64,000 nt of DNA from Desulfobulbaceae bacterium (GCA_023544645.1 JAMJFO010000004.1:49332-113331); one strand, 5' to 3'. Positions 50,000-59,795 are shown, numbered from the stretch's first letter. Numbers and translations are program-made. The notes: a model not told the origin generated them from the sequence alone.

Positions 50000-52324
50000 T
50001 TACCCCTCTTTTCTTTCCGACAGTTTGCGGACTACCTCCATAGGCGAGACCGGCGCCCTCGTAAAGCGGACTCCGGTGGCCATGCAGAGGGCATTGGCAA
50101 TGGCGGCAGCGGTGGGAATCGTTACCGGCTCGCCAAGCCCCTTGGCGCCCGTATTATTGCTTTCCGGATCATCAAGTTCAATGGGGAGGCTCGTTATCTC
50201 CAGCGGCACATCCATGGCGGTAGGGAGCTTGTAATCGTGCCAGTTCTTATTGCACAACCTGCCGGTCTGGCGTTCGTCGAGTTGGCGGGACTCGGTCAGA
50301 CCGAAACCGATGCCCATAACGATGCCGCCGTAGACCTGGTTGTCGAAAGTCATCCGGTTCATAACCCTGCCGCTGTCATGCACCCCGAGAAAGCGGATTA
50401 TGTTTATTTCTCCGCTCAGGATATTGACTTCCAGCTCGCAGAAATGGGCGGCAAAAGGGTTGACAACCTTATCGGCCGGATTGGGACCGCGGTAGCCTGT
50501 CCCGATCATCACCCCGCGTTTTTTAAGCCGGCTCACCTCGGTAATCCTGAGCCTCTTCGCCGCATCCCTGCTCCAGATAATTTCGTCGCCGATATATTCC
50601 AGTTCGTCTTCCGGGACTTCCATGTCTTCGGCCGCTGCTGCCAGCAATTCCTGTTTCAGGGCAATGGCCGCATTGCGCACGGTGGGCGCTTCCGTGGGAA
50701 CCGTTTTGCTGCCGCCGCTCGGGGTGGCATACTGGGTGGTTGCGGTGTCGGCATTTTCTATCTGAATGATCGCGGGCTGCACTCCCAGTTCTTCGGCGGC
50801 CACCTGGGCCATGATCGTTTTGGTCCCGGTGCCGATGTCGCTGGCTCCCATATTGAGATTGATCGAGCCGTCCCTGAACAGTTTGATAACGACGGTTGAG
50901 GGCGGCCCACCGCCCCCGGCAACCCAGAGACAGGCACCCATGCCGATGCCTCTCCTGAGGTGGTTATTCTGTTCATTGAATTTCCTGATCCGCTCCAGCG
51001 AGGCCTGCCAATCGAATTTCTCCGCGCCCTTTTCCAGGCACTGGCGCAGACCGGTCGAGGTGTAGGGAGGCGTTCCTTCCCTGGCCTGGCTCTTGAGAGG
51101 AACATTCTTAAGCCGCAGCTGGACCGGATCCATATCTATCGCTTTGGCCAGCTCATCAATCATCTGCTCAAGGGCCCATGCCCCCTGGGGGTGCCCCGGA
51201 GCTCTGAACGGCCGGGCCGGGCCGGCGTTGATCAGCACATCCCTTCCCCTGGTCCGGACATTGGCGCATAGGTACAGATCGCGTGCCAGCCAGTCAACAA
51301 GCTGTACTCCGCCGGCGGGATACGCTCCGCTCGGACCGATGCAGTCGAAATCGATCGCGGTAATGGTGCCGTCCTTCCGGACTCCCGCTTTGATCCGCAT
51401 GGTGCCGGCAGGACGGTTTCCTGCGCAGAGGTAGGTTTCTTCACGACTGAGCAGCATTTTTACCGGCCGGGCCGCTTTTCTGGCCAGCATGGCGCTGATC
51501 ACCGTATATTTTCCCGGCCAGAGCTTGCTGCCGAAACCGCCGCCCATATAGTGCCCTGAAGCCCGGACCTTGGAAAGCGGGAGGTTCAGCGCCTCCGCAA
51601 CCCTGGACTGGACGGCAAAAACCCCCTGGCTTGATTCCCAGACCGTCAGCCGGTCACCGTCCCAGTTGGCGACGCAGCCGTGCAGTTCCAAGGGAGTATG
51701 CAGTTCGCATTGGGTATGATACGTCTGCTCCAGCACGATATCGGCCTCGGCAAAACCTTTTTCCACATCCCCCCGCGAATAGGTATCTTCACTCAACAGG
51801 TTTCCCTTTTCCTGCACCCTGGGGACGGAAACATCCAGGGAACGCTCATAATCGACCACAAAAGGAAGGACCTCATAGTCAACCTTTATGGCCTGGGCGG
51901 CATCCCGCGCCTGGTACCATGAATCAGCGGCAACCGCTGCCACAACTTCCCCTTCGAACCGGCAATGCGAATCAAAAAGAGGCACCTCCATATCCCGGTA
52001 TTTCCATTTGACCCCCTTCGCCTCTTTTGAATCTCCGGTAATCACCGCCCTTACCCCGGGCATCTTCCCGGCTTCGGCAATGTCAATTTTTTTCACTCGG
52101 GCGTGGGGATGGGGGCAGCGAAGAATTGCGGCATAAATCATATTGGGCAGAAGGATATCCGAAGGATAAACTGCCGTACCGCTGACCCGTTCGTAGGCAT
52201 CCACCCTGGGAATGGGCTTGCCGACCAGGTCTGTTTTTTTCCAGAAGGCCGGCTGGGTCCCTAGGTCAGGAGTTTCAGGAACGGGAAGCCCCTCGGTGTA
52301 ATAGATTTTATCTCTGGTTGCCAT
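50000..52324 (-). CDS. Molybdopterin-binding large subunit of xanthine/aldehyde oxidoreductase
   Basis: The catalytic subunit, 774 residues. It has the VGKPIPRVDAYERVSGTAVY N-terminus, SGHYMGGGFGSKLWPGKY for cofactor binding, RPFRAPGHPQGAWALEQMID near the molybdenum, and GAKGLGEPVTIP with the catalytic glutamate near the C-terminus. It hydroxylates an aldehyde or N-heterocycle with water as oxygen donor. It has no signal peptide, so it should be exported in complex with the Tat-targeted small subunit. Substrate unknown. GGAG precedes the ATG; the next gene starts 3 nt after its end. Confidence 0.94.
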   Translation of the reverse strand: MATRDKIYYTEGLPVPETPDLGTQPAFWKKTDLVGKPIPRVDAYERVSGTAVYPSDILLPNMIYAAILRCPHPHARVKKIDIAEAGKMPGVRAVITGDSKEAKGVKWKYRDMEVPLFDSHCRFEGEVVAAVAADSWYQARDAAQAIKVDYEVLPFVVDYERSLDVSVPRVQEKGNLLSEDTYSRGDVEKGFAEADIVLEQTYHTQCELHTPLELHGCVANWDGDRLTVWESSQGVFAVQSRVAEALNLPLSKVRASGHYMGGGFGSKLWPGKYTVISAMLARKAARPVKMLLSREETYLCAGNRPAGTMRIKAGVRKDGTITAIDFDCIGPSGAYPAGGVQLVDWLARDLYLCANVRTRGRDVLINAGPARPFRAPGHPQGAWALEQMIDELAKAIDMDPVQLRLKNVPLKSQAREGTPPYTSTGLRQCLEKGAEKFDWQASLERIRKFNEQNNHLRRGIGMGACLWVAGGGGPPSTVVIKLFRDGSINLNMGASDIGTGTKTIMAQVAAEELGVQPAIIQIENADTATTQYATPSGGSKTVPTEAPTVRNAAIALKQELLAAAAEDMEVPEDELEYIGDEIIWSRDAAKRLRITEVSRLKKRGVMIGTGYRGPNPADKVVNPFAAHFCELEVNILSGEINIIRFLGVHDSGRVMNRMTFDNQVYGGIVMGIGFGLTESRQLDERQTGRLCNKNWHDYKLPTAMDVPLEITSLPIELDDPESNNTGAKGLGEPVTIPTAAAIANALCMATGVRFTRAPVSPMEVVRKLSERKEG

Positions 52325-52335
52325 AACTCCAGTCC

Positions 52336-52971
52336 CTATTTGCTTTTCAGTTGGGCGGCCTTACCGGCGGCGGCAAAAATATTGGGGTATGCTCCGCACC
52401 GGCACAGGTTGCCGGAACAGCCGAGCCGGATCTCTTCCGGGGAGGGTGATTCCACTTTTCGCAGCAGGCCTTCAACGGCCATTATCTGCCCGGATGTGCA
52501 ATATCCGCACTGAAAGGCATCCGTTTCGACAAAGGCGGTCTGCACCGGGCCCAGCTCTTCGCCTTTCATCAGGCCTTCAACCGTGGTGATGGTGCGGTTC
52601 TCCGCTTCCACCGCCAGGGTCATGCAGGAGTATCTCGGCACATCATCGATCAGCACCGTGCATGCTCCGCACTCTCCCCTGTCACAGCCGATCTTGGTGC
52701 CGGTCATGCCGATTATTTCACGCAGCACATAAAGCAGGGACCAGCGAGGCTCCACAAGCACGGCATGGACGGTTCCGTTAACGGCAAGACGGACCTTGAC
52801 CATTTCCGAAGCCGGGAAAATCGTGCCGACATCCTCTGCCTTAAGCGGTCGCCTGAGAGGCGGTGAAAGAAGGGATGCGCCAACCACTCCGGCGCCGACT
52901 CCGATAAACTGCATGAATCCCCTGCGGCTATACCCGTTACCCTGTTTATCATCGTGATCATTTTTTTCCAT
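52336..52971 (-). CDS. Tat-exported 2Fe-2S small subunit of molybdenum hydroxylase
   Basis: A 211-residue iron-sulfur subunit with a twin-arginine signal (YSRRGFMQFIGVGAGVVGAS). The first 2Fe-2S cluster is GCDRGECGACTVLIDDVPRY and the second CGYCTSGQIMAVEGLL followed by GNLCRCGAYPNI, as in xanthine dehydrogenase/PaoA. It heads the five-gene operon small, large, FAD, XdhC, MocA, the same set of parts as the periplasmic PaoABCD system. The enzyme should therefore work in the periplasm. GGTGGAG lies 7 nt before the ATG. Confidence 0.94.
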   Translation of the reverse strand: MEKNDHDDKQGNGYSRRGFMQFIGVGAGVVGASLLSPPLRRPLKAEDVGTIFPASEMVKVRLAVNGTVHAVLVEPRWSLLYVLREIIGMTGTKIGCDRGECGACTVLIDDVPRYSCMTLAVEAENRTITTVEGLMKGEELGPVQTAFVETDAFQCGYCTSGQIMAVEGLLRKVESPSPEEIRLGCSGNLCRCGAYPNIFAAAGKAAQLKSK

Positions 52972-53583
52972 AACGTAACTCCACCTGCATTAGGCACATC
53001 AGACCTCGATGCGAGTGCATCCGCCTCACTCACGGAGGTCGCCCCGAACCGGTTCACTGAAGCAATAACGGCAATTGCGGCATTACGATCCCCCCAGGCG
53101 CCGCTATATCACGATATGCAAGTTAAATGCCATTCCGGTGTTCGCTCCCTAAGGGTTGTTTATTCGGCAGATACTCTATTCGGGAAGGAGAAAACAGATC
53201 ACCTGTTGTCCTGCGCAGCCGGACAATTCCTGTTTCGCAGGATAGGAAAATCTGCTTTAGCCGCTAACGCTCATTCAGATAAAAGTACGGGTGAGAGTGA
53301 TTCCGCATTGGACCTGTTCTCCTTTTCACCAGGCAGATGACTCTCTCCCGGCAACAGGTATCCGGGCCCGGTAAAGAACCGCCGGTGGCAACACCATGGA
53401 AACTATGGCATAATCCAGCCATCATCGACGAAAAAGCGGTGGACCTGAAGCTGAAGGGCAACCCTGGTCCTGCTGAAAAACCGTGCAGCACCGGCAGTCG
53501 GTCTCTTCCTCCGCATTTTCACCATACATCAATCCGTAAGGCATAAATTTTGCTAATCTGAAAACAATTGGGAAAATACCATT
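52972..53583. other. 612-bp non-coding region between divergent molybdenum hydroxylase and putA
   Basis: The promoters of two divergent transcription units must lie here. No conserved ORF is visible. There are hairpins, such as CCTGCG/CGCAGG at 53210-53241, but I could not match either orientation to the Moco riboswitch or another known RNA element. An operator or small RNA cannot be excluded. Confidence 0.4.
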
Positions 53584-56562
53584 ATGAGCATGACAATCCA
53601 TAAAGACTGCAACGCGCGAATCAAACAGCGAGGTGAGCAGTACTGGCAGAAAATGCAGGGGGAATCGCCCAGGGTTTTTGACCGGAAATACTGGCAGGGA
53701 CAGTTGCTCGACTGGGTCATGCGGGATGAATCGTTCAAAATCGATGCCTTCCGCTTTGTCGATGTCCTGCCCGCCCTGCAGTCACCATCGGCCATTGGAT
53801 CGCATATTCAGGACTATCTGCTGAAAGAGGGGCGGGATCTGCCTTTTTTGGTTCGCACGGCTTTGAAAATGGCCGGCGGGGGAGTGGCTTCAACACTTGC
53901 CGCCAAAGCCGTCAAGGCCAATGTAGCGGAAATGGCCCGACGCTTTATCTGTGAGAGTGACAGCGACAAGGCCCTGAAGGCCTTTACCGGGCTGGCAAAG
54001 GAAAACCTGACCTTCACCGCCGACATTCTCGGCGAGGCAACCACCAGTGATGCCGAAGCCGAAGCCTACCTGCAAAAATACCTCGACCTGATTACCCTGC
54101 TCGGCGATGCGGCCGAAAAATGGCCGGACAACCCGGTCCTGCACCAGTCACCGGCCGGCCCCGTGCCCAAGGCCAACATCTCGGTGAAAATATCAGCCCT
54201 TGACCCATACGTTGATGCCGCGGACCATCAGGGTTCGATCTCCCGCCTGAAGGAGCGCCTGCTTCCGCTGCTCCGCCTGGCCAGGGAGAAATACGTCTTT
54301 ATCAATTTCGATATGGAGCAGTGGGCCGTCCATGATATCACCTATGGACTCTTTGAGGAGGTGGCCTGCCACCGGGACCTCATCGACTGGCCCCATATAG
54401 GGCTGGTAATCCAGGCCTACCTGAAATCAAGCGGCAAGGACTGCGACCGCCTTCTTGCCCTGAGCCGCCGGAGGGCAACCCCGTTCACCGTCCGCCTGGT
54501 CAAAGGGGCATACTGGGATTATGAACTGGTCCATGCCCGCCAGAACCACTTCACCTGCCCCGTCTTTACCAGAAAAGGACTCACCGATGCCAATTATGAG
54601 CTGTTGAGCGCCAGGCTGATTGATAATCACAAGCTCCTGACCCCGGCTTTTGCCAGCCACAACCTGCGCTCTCTTGTGCATGCGGTGGTTGCTGCCGAAG
54701 AAAAGGGGATGGACAGAACCGGGTATGAGCTGCAGATGCTCTACGGCATGGCGGAACCGCTGCGGCGCGTTTTTGCCGCCGACGGGTACCGTGTCCGGAT
54801 CTATGCACCCATCGGCGATCTCCTGCCCGGCATGGCCTACCTGGTGCGCCGCCTCCTGGAAAACACCTCCAACAGCGGCTTCCTCCGCCAGAGCTATCAT
54901 GACCAGGTATCCATCGATTCCATGCTTGAGCCCCCCGTCCTTGAACCGGAAGCCGCCAAAGACGACGGCATGGTACCCGGTGATCCGGGATCGCCGTTTG
55001 CCAATGTCAATCCCCTTGATTTCTGCGAGGAGCAGGTTCGAGAGGGATATGCCGCGGCAGTTGACCGGATGGCGCACAAGCTGCCGATGGAGGTTCCCCT
55101 GGTCATAAACGGGAAAGAAATAATCACCGAAGAACTTTTCACCCATACATCGCCCAATGGTCCGCAACAGGTCATAACCCGGAGCGCACGGGCCTTGGAA
55201 ATTCACGCGGAGGAGGCCCTGCAGACTGCCATGGAGGCCTTTGCCGACTGGCGCGATCAGCCCGTACTGGAGAGGGCGAAACTCCTGGAAAAGCTTGCCG
55301 GACTGCTGGAGGAAAACCGCTTCGAGCTTGCCGCCCTCCAGATCCATGAGGTCGGCAAACCGTGGCGCGAGGCTGACGCCGACGTGGCAGAGGCCATCGA
55401 TTTCTGCAGGTATTACGCCCGGCGCTCACTCGTTGAACTCGGCCCGGCGAAACAGGGGGACCTGCCCGGCGAGGACAACGTCCTTTTTTACGAAGGCCGC
55501 GGGCCCACGGTCATCATCGCGCCCTGGAACTTCCCCCTGGCCATCCTGTGCGGCATGACCACGGCCGCCCTGGTCGCGGGCAACCCGGTGCTGATCAAAC
55601 CGGCAACAACGTCCAGCGGTACGGCGTATACATTTTTCCAACATCTTCTCCAGGCAGGTTTTCCGCCGGGCGTAGTCCAGTTCCTTCCGGGATCAGGCGA
55701 AACCATCGGCAGCTGCCTGGTATCGCATCCGTTCATCAGCCAGATAGCCTTTACCGGATCAAAGGAAGTGGGGCTGGGGATCATCGAGCAGGCCGCCAGA
55801 ACGCAGCCCGGACAAAAGGAGATCAAGCGGGTGGTCTGCGAGATGGGCGGAAAAAACGCGATGATCATTGACGAGGATGCCGACCCTGACGCCGCCCTCA
55901 AGGGGATAATGCAGTCCGCCTTCGGCTATGCGGGCCAGAAATGTTCGGCCTGCTCCCGCCTCATCCTTGTCGGATCGATATACGACCCTCTCCTGGAGCG
56001 ATTGCTGGAGGCCTGCCGAAGTCTCCCCATGGCCGCGGCAACCGACCCCGGATGCCGCCTCGGGCCGGTCATTGACCGGAGGGCCCATGAGCGCCTGGAG
56101 GCTCTTCTCGACCAGCCGCCGGCAGGGGCACGTCTGCTCTTCAGGGGAAATGCGCCGGATACCGGTTTGTTTATCCCGCCGGCGGTCTTTGCGGTAAGCG
56201 AGGCCGATAATCCGATGATGCAGCTGGAGTTTTTCGGCCCCGTCCTCACCGTCATGCATGCCGATGATTTCCAGAGCGCGCTTGATATTGCCAACAGCGC
56301 CGAGTTTGCCCTGACCGGAGCTGTCTTTACCCGCAGCCCGTCAAACCTGGACCTGGCCCGGAAGGCATTCAAGGTGGGCAACCTGTACATCAACCGGGGC
56401 TGCACCGCCGCCATTGTCAGCCGGCAGCCTTTCGGCGGTTTCGGCATGAGCGGGATCGGCACCAAGGCCGGGGGTCCCGGCTATCTGCGCCATTTTGCCA
56501 ACCCGCGCTGCATCTCGGAAAATACCATGCGCAGCGGCTTTACCCCGGAATTACAACTATAG
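53584..56562 (+). CDS. putA: Bifunctional proline dehydrogenase / 1-pyrroline-5-carboxylate dehydrogenase
   Basis: A 992-residue PutA-type enzyme that oxidises proline to glutamate. Residues about 90-440 form the FAD-binding proline dehydrogenase barrel (SVKISALDPYVDAADHQGSI, FVNFDMEQ-like VFINFDMEQWAV, VRLVKGAYWDYE). From about 500 comes the aldehyde dehydrogenase: IIAPWNFPLAILCGM, the catalytic glutamate in VCEMGGKNAMIIDEDAD and cysteine in AGQKCSACSRLILV, and RQPFGGFGMSGIGTKAGG at the end. There is no DNA-binding domain, so it is not a PutA repressor. In this organism it would feed glutamate to GdhA. Ribosome site is weak. Confidence 0.94.
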   Translation: MSMTIHKDCNARIKQRGEQYWQKMQGESPRVFDRKYWQGQLLDWVMRDESFKIDAFRFVDVLPALQSPSAIGSHIQDYLLKEGRDLPFLVRTALKMAGGGVASTLAAKAVKANVAEMARRFICESDSDKALKAFTGLAKENLTFTADILGEATTSDAEAEAYLQKYLDLITLLGDAAEKWPDNPVLHQSPAGPVPKANISVKISALDPYVDAADHQGSISRLKERLLPLLRLAREKYVFINFDMEQWAVHDITYGLFEEVACHRDLIDWPHIGLVIQAYLKSSGKDCDRLLALSRRRATPFTVRLVKGAYWDYELVHARQNHFTCPVFTRKGLTDANYELLSARLIDNHKLLTPAFASHNLRSLVHAVVAAEEKGMDRTGYELQMLYGMAEPLRRVFAADGYRVRIYAPIGDLLPGMAYLVRRLLENTSNSGFLRQSYHDQVSIDSMLEPPVLEPEAAKDDGMVPGDPGSPFANVNPLDFCEEQVREGYAAAVDRMAHKLPMEVPLVINGKEIITEELFTHTSPNGPQQVITRSARALEIHAEEALQTAMEAFADWRDQPVLERAKLLEKLAGLLEENRFELAALQIHEVGKPWREADADVAEAIDFCRYYARRSLVELGPAKQGDLPGEDNVLFYEGRGPTVIIAPWNFPLAILCGMTTAALVAGNPVLIKPATTSSGTAYTFFQHLLQAGFPPGVVQFLPGSGETIGSCLVSHPFISQIAFTGSKEVGLGIIEQAARTQPGQKEIKRVVCEMGGKNAMIIDEDADPDAALKGIMQSAFGYAGQKCSACSRLILVGSIYDPLLERLLEACRSLPMAAATDPGCRLGPVIDRRAHERLEALLDQPPAGARLLFRGNAPDTGLFIPPAVFAVSEADNPMMQLEFFGPVLTVMHADDFQSALDIANSAEFALTGAVFTRSPSNLDLARKAFKVGNLYINRGCTAAIVSRQPFGGFGMSGIGTKAGGPGYLRHFANPRCISENTMRSGFTPELQL

Positions 56563-56599
56563 CCCGGCCGGATTCATCCGTGGAGAAAACACTCTGCCC

Positions 56600-58654
56600 C
56601 TATCGCTCCTTTGAAATACGGCACATGAAACTCCGGCCAGACGGCGTGCCGATGATCGGATTTCTCCGGTCATCATCGGTCAGGCGGTTGAGGCTGTAAT
56701 CAGGATTCAGATCGCCCCAGCCCCAGGCGATGCGGATGGAGCCGGGATGAATGACCTCGGAAATTCCGGCCGGCATCACGATCCGGCCCCGGGGGGTTTC
56801 CACCCGGACATTGTCACCCTCTACGATCCCGTATGTCCGGGCATCATCGGGATGAATATCGACAGTACAACCCTTCCTGTTCATGGACAGTGACGGGACC
56901 TGGTGAAATTGCGAATGGGTGAAACGGTTGCTGCGGGCCCCGCTGATGCCCAGGAGCGGGTATTTGTCTTTCTGGTCGCTGAAGCTGATCGGCTCCGGCG
57001 AAAAGCCATGGGCGAACGGCACCGGCGGGAACCCGTTTTCTTCGAGCTTCCGCGAATAAAACTCCACTTTTCCCGAGGGGGTGTTGAATCCGTCGCTGCT
57101 GTGCTTTGCAAAGCGCAGATCGCCGGCGGGAACACCGTCGGGATTATCCCGCAGCATCTGCACCGTGATGCCGGACGGCTCCAGCTGATAATCAATGGCC
57201 TCTTCAACGGTCTGCCAGGGAAACTCATCATCAAGCCCGATCCGGCGGCCCAGTTCAAAAATAATTTTCCAGTCCGGCCAGCTCTCTGCCAGAGGTTCGA
57301 TGACCTGGTTCTGGATGCGGACCAGCCGGTTGCGCAGGTAGGCGCGGTTGAGCTGGGTCTTTTCAAAACAGCTGGAGGCCGGCAGCACCACATCGGCCAT
57401 GCGGGCGGTCCGGGTCATGAACTTATCGATAACCACCAGGAACTCCACTTTTTCCAGGGCCCGCTCCACCCGGCCGGCATCCATCAGCGTCACCACCGGA
57501 TTTCCGGACTGAGACACCAGCATCCTGACCGGATACGGTTTTTCATCCAGGATCGCGTCCACCACGCAGGACTGCACATGCTTGCCCCAGGTGGCGTTAA
57601 ATTCATTAAACTGCGGGTAATCGCCGGTAACCGGCTTCACCTCAAAGGGCACACGGTCCCGGAGCTGGAGATTACGGGCCGCCACCGGCTGTGGAATGAA
57701 GTCCCCGCCCGGCACATCGAGGTTGCCGGTCAGGGCGCGCAGCATGGCCACCGCCCGGGTCGCGTCAAAGGCATCCACCTGCATGTCCAGACCGTTGCCG
57801 TCGACAATGCACGCCGGTTTTGTCGTCGCGTACAGGCGCGCCGCCTCCTTAACCGCAGCCGGATCAAGCCAGATATCCGCGGCAATCTTTTCTGCCGGAA
57901 ATTGTGCGGCCGACCGCGCCAGCGCATCAAAGCCGACGGTCCATTTATCGACAAAATCTCCGTCATACAGGTTGTGGGCAATGATTTCATGGATCATGGC
58001 CATGGCCAGAAGGCCGTCATGGGCGGGCTTGACCTGCAGCCAGATATCCGCCCTGGCGGCAAAAAAGGTCCTGACCGGATCGACCACAATGAGCTTGGCG
58101 CCGTTCTGCCGGGCATGCAGAATTGCTTCGGCGGCCATCGGGTTGGTATCCCGGTCGTTCTTGCCCCAGACCAGGATGCACTTTGCCTTTTGCAGCAGCG
58201 GAACGGTCATGGCCCCATAGGTTATCGTATGGGCAAATTCCCGTCCCACGTGGCAGACCGACCCGTTGCCGATGGAGTTGGGCGAACCGAACCCGTTCAT
58301 CAGGCGGTTGACATAATCCCAGGGAGCACCCCAGTCCGCCGCCATTCCCCGGAGCCAGCAGACCGACCGGGCCCCACTCTCCTTTTTAAAATACAAAAAC
58401 CGTTCGGCAACCATGTCAAGCGCTTCATCCCACGATGCTTCCTGGAAATTGCCGGCGCCGTCTTTGATCAGCGGTTTTTGCAGCCGCTCAGGCGAATAGA
58501 CAATATCGGCCGCGGCCTGCAGTTTCGGGCAGATCAATTGCCGCTCATCGGGCAGAAATGATTTTCTTTTTGCCGAAATCAACCGGTTGTTTTCAGTTTC
58601 AGCAACAACCGGACAGCAAGAGGAGCAGAAACGGCAGATGGTATCTGTTTGCAT
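56600..58654 (-). CDS. Molybdopterin oxidoreductase, DMSO reductase family
   Basis: A 684-residue bis-MGD enzyme. The N-terminal [4Fe-4S] site has CRFCSSCC and, about 27 residues on, LICPK. The cofactor domains contain GNGSVCHVGREF (a possible molybdenum-ligand cysteine), CILVWGKNDRDTNPMAAEAI and VLPASSCFEKT, and a C-terminal molydopterin-binding domain with SRFTHSQFHQ-like RSNRFTHSQFHQVPSL. No signal peptide is present, so it should be cytoplasmic. It has no adjacent electron-transfer subunit and could reduce or oxidise any of several substrates; a formate, thiosulfate or polysulfide role cannot be separated. Start ATG 58654 (or GTG 58657) behind AGGAG. Confidence 0.9.
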   Translation of the reverse strand: MQTDTICRFCSSCCPVVAETENNRLISAKRKSFLPDERQLICPKLQAAADIVYSPERLQKPLIKDGAGNFQEASWDEALDMVAERFLYFKKESGARSVCWLRGMAADWGAPWDYVNRLMNGFGSPNSIGNGSVCHVGREFAHTITYGAMTVPLLQKAKCILVWGKNDRDTNPMAAEAILHARQNGAKLIVVDPVRTFFAARADIWLQVKPAHDGLLAMAMIHEIIAHNLYDGDFVDKWTVGFDALARSAAQFPAEKIAADIWLDPAAVKEAARLYATTKPACIVDGNGLDMQVDAFDATRAVAMLRALTGNLDVPGGDFIPQPVAARNLQLRDRVPFEVKPVTGDYPQFNEFNATWGKHVQSCVVDAILDEKPYPVRMLVSQSGNPVVTLMDAGRVERALEKVEFLVVIDKFMTRTARMADVVLPASSCFEKTQLNRAYLRNRLVRIQNQVIEPLAESWPDWKIIFELGRRIGLDDEFPWQTVEEAIDYQLEPSGITVQMLRDNPDGVPAGDLRFAKHSSDGFNTPSGKVEFYSRKLEENGFPPVPFAHGFSPEPISFSDQKDKYPLLGISGARSNRFTHSQFHQVPSLSMNRKGCTVDIHPDDARTYGIVEGDNVRVETPRGRIVMPAGISEVIHPGSIRIAWGWGDLNPDYSLNRLTDDDRRNPIIGTPSGRSFMCRISKER

Positions 58655-58692
58655 CACATGGTCTCCTGTGGCTTTTTTTTCGAGCTAACGGG

Positions 58693-58856
58693 TGATGGAC
58701 TCGTAAAAAGTCCATCACACACTCAACGATGGCTAAGTAAAAATTTCGATATACAAAGAATAGCGGTGCCGGTCAAGCGGAGGCGTACATATGTTACGTC
58801 GAGCATTGGCCGTACCCGCTATGACGCAGTAGATCGGACTTTTTACGACGCCATCA
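58693..58856. mobile_element. MITE-like element with 21-bp inverted ends and 5-bp target duplication
   Basis: The left end TGATGGACTCGTAAAAAGTCC (58693-58713 when cut to 21 bases) and the complement of the right end (58836-58856) agree at 19 of 21 positions. The interior is also an imperfect palindrome (TAGCGGTGCCGGTCAA against TTGGCCGTACCCGCTA). ACGGG occurs directly before (58688-58692) and after (58857-58861), as a 5-bp target-site duplication. No transposase is encoded, so it would be moved by an enzyme elsewhere. Its right end supplies the stop codon of the methyltransferase at 58854-59795. Confidence 0.8.
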
Positions 58857-59795
58857 ACGGGTGGCTTTCACATAACAGCTGCGGATCTGTTCAAAGTGAT
58901 TGGCATGGGTGCGTATCTTCCACCAGACTTGCCCGTGCGCAGATATGTCCCAGGCGGGCGGCAGCCGGCACCCCTCTTTATTCAGCATGGCCATGATATT
59001 ATCAAGACCTTTGCCGGCGCATGGTCCGCTGGTCCTGCCGCCAAGCCAGTCCTCCTCCGGAGCGGCCTCTTCAGACCAGGAGAACGGATCGGAAAGGAGA
59101 AACTGGGCGCCAACGCTGCGGGTCACCCGGTTCATTTCCGTAAGGTGCGCCATTGGCCGCGGCACTTTATCGATGAGATTCAAGGAGGAGAACGAACCGG
59201 CGCTGTCGGCCCGAAAGGGCATGGCCAGGGCATCGCCGACAATGAATTCAACCTTGTCGCTGTCCCACTCCGGCGGCAGTGAAAGTTTGACATCGGTGGT
59301 GATATTTCCTTCCTGTTTCAGCGCCACGGTCATTTCCCGGCGCAGCATCAACTCCCTGGCCGTTCGGACAAAGGTCCGTGAGCTGTCGATACCGACGGCA
59401 AAGTTGCTTTTCTGCGCCATTTCAAAGGTAAATCTCCCCACCGCGGAGCCGGCGTCCAGCGCCAGGCCGTCATGGGGCTGCATCAAATCGGCCCATTGTC
59501 GATAGGCATCCGATGCGTTTTCATCATTGAATAAATCTCCATAATGGCTCCACAGGTACGAGGATACCACCGGCGCGGTTTCATACTTGTTGCCGGACAA
59601 CATCGCAGCGGAAGAAGGATTCGGATCTAAATCGGCGATCCCGTTTTGAATGCGGTAGCGGTTGCCGCACTCCGGGCAGCGCAGTTCACCGTCGACAATA
59701 TCTTCACCCGATATTTCGTTAATGGTTTCCATCAACCGAACTTCACCCGGCAGACAGACAGGACATATCAACAATTCCAAAAGAAGTTTTTTCAT
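58854..59795 (-). CDS. SAM-dependent methyltransferase with Trm112-like zinc domain
   Basis: A 313-residue protein. The first 60 residues are a Trm112-like zinc ribbon (LLELLICPVCLPGEVRL, ELRCPECGNRYRIQNGIADL). A class I methyltransferase follows, with motif I GLALDAGSAVGRFTFEMAQK, and VEFIVGDALAMPFRADSAGS. The substrate is unknown. ATG 59795 is behind GGGAGA; the in-frame start six codons earlier is worse. It starts 19 nt after the DUF3365 gene, so they form an operon. Its last codon and stop abut the MITE-like element: the stop TGA lies in the element's inverted end. Confidence 0.85.
   Translation of the reverse strand: MKKLLLELLICPVCLPGEVRLMETINEISGEDIVDGELRCPECGNRYRIQNGIADLDPNPSSAAMLSGNKYETAPVVSSYLWSHYGDLFNDENASDAYRQWADLMQPHDGLALDAGSAVGRFTFEMAQKSNFAVGIDSSRTFVRTARELMLRREMTVALKQEGNITTDVKLSLPPEWDSDKVEFIVGDALAMPFRADSAGSFSSLNLIDKVPRPMAHLTEMNRVTRSVGAQFLLSDPFSWSEEAAPEEDWLGGRTSGPCAGKGLDNIMAMLNKEGCRLPPAWDISAHGQVWWKIRTHANHFEQIRSCYVKATR

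Noticed and set aside
52972..53120. Moco riboswitch upstream of the molybdenum hydroxylase operon
   Set aside because: The minus-strand leader was compared by eye with the known motif and the conserved blocks are not present.
54427..55347. 306-codon ORF on the minus strand
   Set aside because: It is antisense to putA; no motif or promoter.
56903..58561. 552-codon ORF on the plus strand
   Set aside because: It is antisense to the molybdopterin oxidoreductase, whose cofactor motifs are clear; its translation shows no domain and looks like a GC-driven shadow.
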